Positions 61,411-64,000 of a stretch of 64,000 nucleotides of DNA are shown here, piece by piece. This stretch comes from Rhabdobacter roseus. GTDB taxonomy: Bacteria > Bacteroidota > Bacteroidia > Cytophagales > Spirosomataceae. The stretch spans positions 891,920 through 955,919 of the forward strand of contig NZ_JACHGF010000002.1 of assembly GCF_014202275.1 (NCBI RefSeq). Direction: 5' to 3'. Below the pieces are notes generated by a model. That model made no database searches, was not told where the DNA came from, and saw nothing but the letters and a program-made list of their open reading frames with translations. Each line of letters begins with the position of its first letter. Within the stretch, counting starts at the first letter, position 1. The position numbers were made by a program, and so were the translations under genes.

Positions 61411-63849
61411 TCAAAAATCCACCCGGTAGTAGAACACCGGCAAGAACCCCAACTGGTACTCCTGCTTGATGAAGGTACCGTCGGGCTGCGGCGCGTAGCT
61501 GAGCGAGAGCTGGTTTTGAATCCCCAGTACGTTCACAAAATCCACGGCGATGGTGTGCGTGAGCCCCGCGCGGTTAATCTTGTACTCGGTCTTGAGGTCG
61601 AAGCGGCGGTAGGGCGCAAACTGCTGCGTGTTGCGTCCGGCGTCTTGGTAAATAATCTCCTGCTGCTGCCGCGAGGCTACCTCGTCTACGGGGCCGTACC
61701 AACGCCCGCCGATGGCCGTAAACTTGGCCCCCACGTTGAAGCGGGAGCGCTGCCGGACCACAAACTCTTTGGACAGCAGCGCATTGAACGCGTAGCGGCC
61801 GTTGAAGTCGGTGTTGCGCCACAGGCCGTCGGTGGCCCGGTACTTGGAGTCAAAGACGGAGGTCGTGACCAGAAACGAGTACCCCTGGCTGAAAAACTTC
61901 TCCAGCGTGAGCTCCAGGCCGTAGTTGCGCCCAACGCCCTCGTTGACCAGGCGGTCGGGAAAAACCCGCGAAAAAGCCGAACCCGAGTTCAGGATCGAGA
62001 ACGAACTACCCGCCCGCGCCTCCACGGGCACGTCAAACAGCCGCTGGTAGTAGGCTTCCAGCAGCAGGCGCATGTTTTGGCCCAGCAGTCGGCTATAGCC
62101 CGTGACCCAGTGCCAGCTTTTGATGAGACCCGCCTGGGCGCTGGTCCCTTCGGTGCGGTTGGCGGGGGTAATGTACGGGTGGTGGTAAAAGTACAGGTAG
62201 GTAGGCATGGCCTGGCTGTGCAGGCCCGTGGCGAAAGTGAGCTTCTGGCGGTTGGGTAGGTCGTAGATAAGCCCGCCGCGCGGCTCTACGGGCGAGAAGC
62301 TGTTTTTGTTCAGGGTACTTAGGAAGCTACTGAGGCCCACGTTTAGCGTAAGGCGGTCGGTCAGGAAGTACTTCCACTGGGCGTAGGGCTGTAGCTGCAC
62401 AAAAGCTTGGTTGGCGTCCCAGCGCTGCCGCCAGGGGCCCAGCTGGGTGCTGGCCGCGTCGATGAAGGTACGGGTGCTGTCAAAGGCCCGGAAATGTACC
62501 AGGTCGGCGTTGAGGCCTACTTTCAGCGTGGAGCGGGGACCAAACTTATGGTTCAGCGAGGTGGCTAGACTTATTTTATCTTCATTGAACTGGTAGTCCA
62601 GAATAGGTACCTTGGCCTCCACCACGTAGCGCTCATTCTCCACCACGGGGCGGCCCTGGGTGTCTTTACGCAAGAAAAGGTAGTCGTGGTTGGCGTCCTG
62701 GATGTTGGTGGTGTAGGCCAGCGTGGCCCGGAAATAGGTACTTTGACTCAGCGGCTGCTGGTAGGTAGCCCCCGTGGCGGCCATGTGCGAGGTGTAGTAC
62801 TGGTCGCGGTCGTTGGAACCAAAAATATTGCGGTCGTCGGCCTGCTGTTCGCTGATCAGGATGTCGATGGTACTGCTGCCCCCCACGCCCCAGAGCGACA
62901 GGCTCCCGCCGTTTTTGGTGGGGAAATTCAACCGAAAAAAACCGTCCAGGTAGGTCGGTACCGCCTGCGTACCGATGTCGATGCCCGCCCGGCTAAACAG
63001 CCAGAGGTTGGCGTAGCGAACGCTGGCCAGGTACGACGCCCCCGATTGGCGGGAAAGCGGCCCCTCGGCCATGGCCTCGGTGCCCAGAAACCCAAACTGC
63101 GCCATGAACTCGTGCTTCTGATTATTCCCATTGCGCAGCTTCAGATCAAAAGCCCCGGCGATGGAGTTGGCAAACTCGGCCGGGAAAGCCCCCGTAAAAA
63201 AGTCGGAGTTGGCCAGGTACTTGTTGTTGATGATACTCACCGGCCCGCCAGAAGTACCCGCAATGGCGAAGTGATTGGGATTCGGGATCGTCACGCCTTC
63301 CAGCCGCCAAAGCACCCCGGCGGGCGAGTTGCCCCGGATCACGATGTCGTTGCGGGAGTCGTCGGCGCCCTGCACGCCCGCGAAGTTGGAGGCCATGCGG
63401 GCGGGCTCGCCCCGGCTCCCGGCGTAGCGGTCGGTTTCCTCCACCGAAAACTGCCGCGCCGACACCACGGCCATCTCGTTGGCAGCCTCGCCGCTGCGCC
63501 GCGCCCGCACGCTCACTTCGCTCAGGTCCGTTACGCGCTCTTCCAGGTCTACGTCCAGGATGGTCTCGCGGCCCGCGTCCAGGATGATGTTGTTCAAAAG
63601 TACCTCCTTGTACCCCACTAATGTAATGCGCACCCGGTACCGGCCCACGGGTACCTGCGGAAGCCGGTACTGGCCGTCGGGGTCGGTTTGGGTGCCGAAG
63701 GTTGTCTGCTCGCCCACCACTACCGTAGCGCCCGCCAGGGGGTACTTCGACTCCTTGTCCACCACCCGGCCACGCAAGGTCTGCGTCACCTGCGCCGAGG
63801 TCGAAAAGGCAATGAACCAACCGATTATACAGAGCACAGGTATTTTCAT
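61411..63849 (-). CDS. TonB-dependent outer-membrane receptor with CarboxypepD_reg-like domain
   Basis: The 812-residue protein has a signal peptide, then a CarboxypepD_reg-like domain (about 24-105, LRGRVVDKESKYPLAGATVVV and GQYRLPQVPVGRYRVRITLVGY), a plug (about 130-230 with VQGADDSRNDIVIRGNSPAGVLWRLEGV), and a long beta-barrel ending in VFYYRVDF. It imports a large substrate across the outer membrane using TonB/ExbBD energy. No SusD gene is adjacent, so it is not a SusCD pair. The substrate is unknown. The 11-bp tandem repeat lies directly upstream of its start. Confidence 0.93.
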   Translation of the reverse strand: MKIPVLCIIGWFIAFSTSAQVTQTLRGRVVDKESKYPLAGATVVVGEQTTFGTQTDPDGQYRLPQVPVGRYRVRITLVGYKEVLLNNIILDAGRETILDVDLEERVTDLSEVSVRARRSGEAANEMAVVSARQFSVEETDRYAGSRGEPARMASNFAGVQGADDSRNDIVIRGNSPAGVLWRLEGVTIPNPNHFAIAGTSGGPVSIINNKYLANSDFFTGAFPAEFANSIAGAFDLKLRNGNNQKHEFMAQFGFLGTEAMAEGPLSRQSGASYLASVRYANLWLFSRAGIDIGTQAVPTYLDGFFRLNFPTKNGGSLSLWGVGGSSTIDILISEQQADDRNIFGSNDRDQYYTSHMAATGATYQQPLSQSTYFRATLAYTTNIQDANHDYLFLRKDTQGRPVVENERYVVEAKVPILDYQFNEDKISLATSLNHKFGPRSTLKVGLNADLVHFRAFDSTRTFIDAASTQLGPWRQRWDANQAFVQLQPYAQWKYFLTDRLTLNVGLSSFLSTLNKNSFSPVEPRGGLIYDLPNRQKLTFATGLHSQAMPTYLYFYHHPYITPANRTEGTSAQAGLIKSWHWVTGYSRLLGQNMRLLLEAYYQRLFDVPVEARAGSSFSILNSGSAFSRVFPDRLVNEGVGRNYGLELTLEKFFSQGYSFLVTTSVFDSKYRATDGLWRNTDFNGRYAFNALLSKEFVVRQRSRFNVGAKFTAIGGRWYGPVDEVASRQQQEIIYQDAGRNTQQFAPYRRFDLKTEYKINRAGLTHTIAVDFVNVLGIQNQLSLSYAPQPDGTFIKQEYQLGFLPVFYYRVDF

Positions 63850-63891
63850 ATCCTAAAAAAACAAAGCTGGCTATCCGGGAATAAATTATGG

Positions 63892-64000
63892 GAGGTACTT
63901 TCAAGGTACTTTCAAGGTACTTTCAAGGTACTTTCAAGGTACTTTCAAGGTACTTTCAAGGTACTTTCAAGGTACTTTCAAGGTACTTTCAAGGTACTTA
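63892..64000. repeat. About ten tandem copies of an 11-bp unit (AAGGTACTTTC)
   Basis: Consecutive AAGGTACTTTC units run from 63892 to the end of the window with no spacer; the first begins GA instead of AA and the last visible one ends in CTTA, so the array may be finishing there or may have mutated. It starts 42 bp upstream of the TonB-receptor start codon. The 11-bp period is close to one turn of B-DNA, so the GGTACTT cores face one side of the helix. Window edge hides the far end. Confidence 0.95.

Noticed and set aside
63892..64000. Tandem repeat considered as a CRISPR array
   Set aside because: Units are 11 bp and directly joined; there are no spacers and no cas genes in the window.

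Overview
The window looks like chromosomal DNA of a Bacteroidota bacterium, most likely a Cytophagales/Spirosomataceae-type soil or plant-associated organism. The basis is indirect: a TonB-dependent receptor with an N-terminal carboxypeptidase-regulatory-like domain, many SPII lipoproteins, DUF1080, DUF4136 and DUF456 proteins, a complete ebo operon, starts without clear Shine-Dalgarno sequences, and a moderately high G+C content. No rRNA, tRNA, CRISPR array, transposase or phage gene was seen. All gene calls come from reading translations and motifs by eye.

Layout. 1-1.3 kb: ECF sigma factor, anti-sigma-like membrane protein and a secreted Spy/CpxP-like protein cut by the window edge. 1.4-4.9 kb: split transketolase whose two subunit genes are separated by an AAA ATPase/TOPRIM pair resembling known defence modules. 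5-9.9 kb: peroxiredoxin, M23 peptidase, FAH-family hydrolase, M48 lipoprotein peptidase, NlpC/P60 lipoprotein. 10-13 kb: membrane pair with HLHP motifs. 13-20 kb: a lipoprotein and a Cys-rich secreted protein, esterase, HAD phosphatase, subtilase, Xaa-Pro aminopeptidase. 20.3-27.5 kb: eboA-B-C-D-E-F with an A+T-rich foreign-looking ORF between eboD and eboE. 27.5-30.1 kb: lipoprotein, DUF456 protein, carboxynorspermidine dehydrogenase-like protein. 30.4-41.6 kb: a nine-gene block on the minus strand that reads as D-apionate/D-apiose catabolism: RuBisCO-like protein, DUF1537 kinase, oxidoisomerase, lactonase, LacI regulator and a CUT2-type ABC transporter, with a candidate LacI operator upstream. 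41.9-51 kb: DUF4136, Tat-exported TIM barrel, coiled-coil protein, a gene-poor 1.2 kb stretch with a large hairpin, two PQQ-dependent sugar-dehydrogenase-like proteins, DUF1080, esterase and a second NlpC/P60 lipoprotein. 51-64 kb: small lipoprotein, two amidohydrolases, M43-like metallopeptidase with an outer-membrane beta-barrel partner, K+/H+ antiporter, and a TonB-dependent receptor.

The most striking non-genic signal is a short motif, GGTACTT/AAGTACC (core GTAC, also as AGGTACCT), scattered through genes in all frames and through intergenic DNA far above chance. It forms the stems of several intergenic hairpins, including a canonical terminator, and ends the window as about ten perfectly phased 11-bp tandem copies. 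It is sparse in the ABC-transporter genes, which suggests those arrived more recently.

How the genes work together: the apionate block imports a branched sugar or sugar acid, opens the lactone, rearranges it, phosphorylates it and cleaves or decarboxylates it with a RuBisCO-like enzyme. The ebo block probably processes or exports an unidentified small metabolite. Much of the remainder is cell-envelope hydrolases, lipoproteins and polymer or peptide degradation typical of the group.
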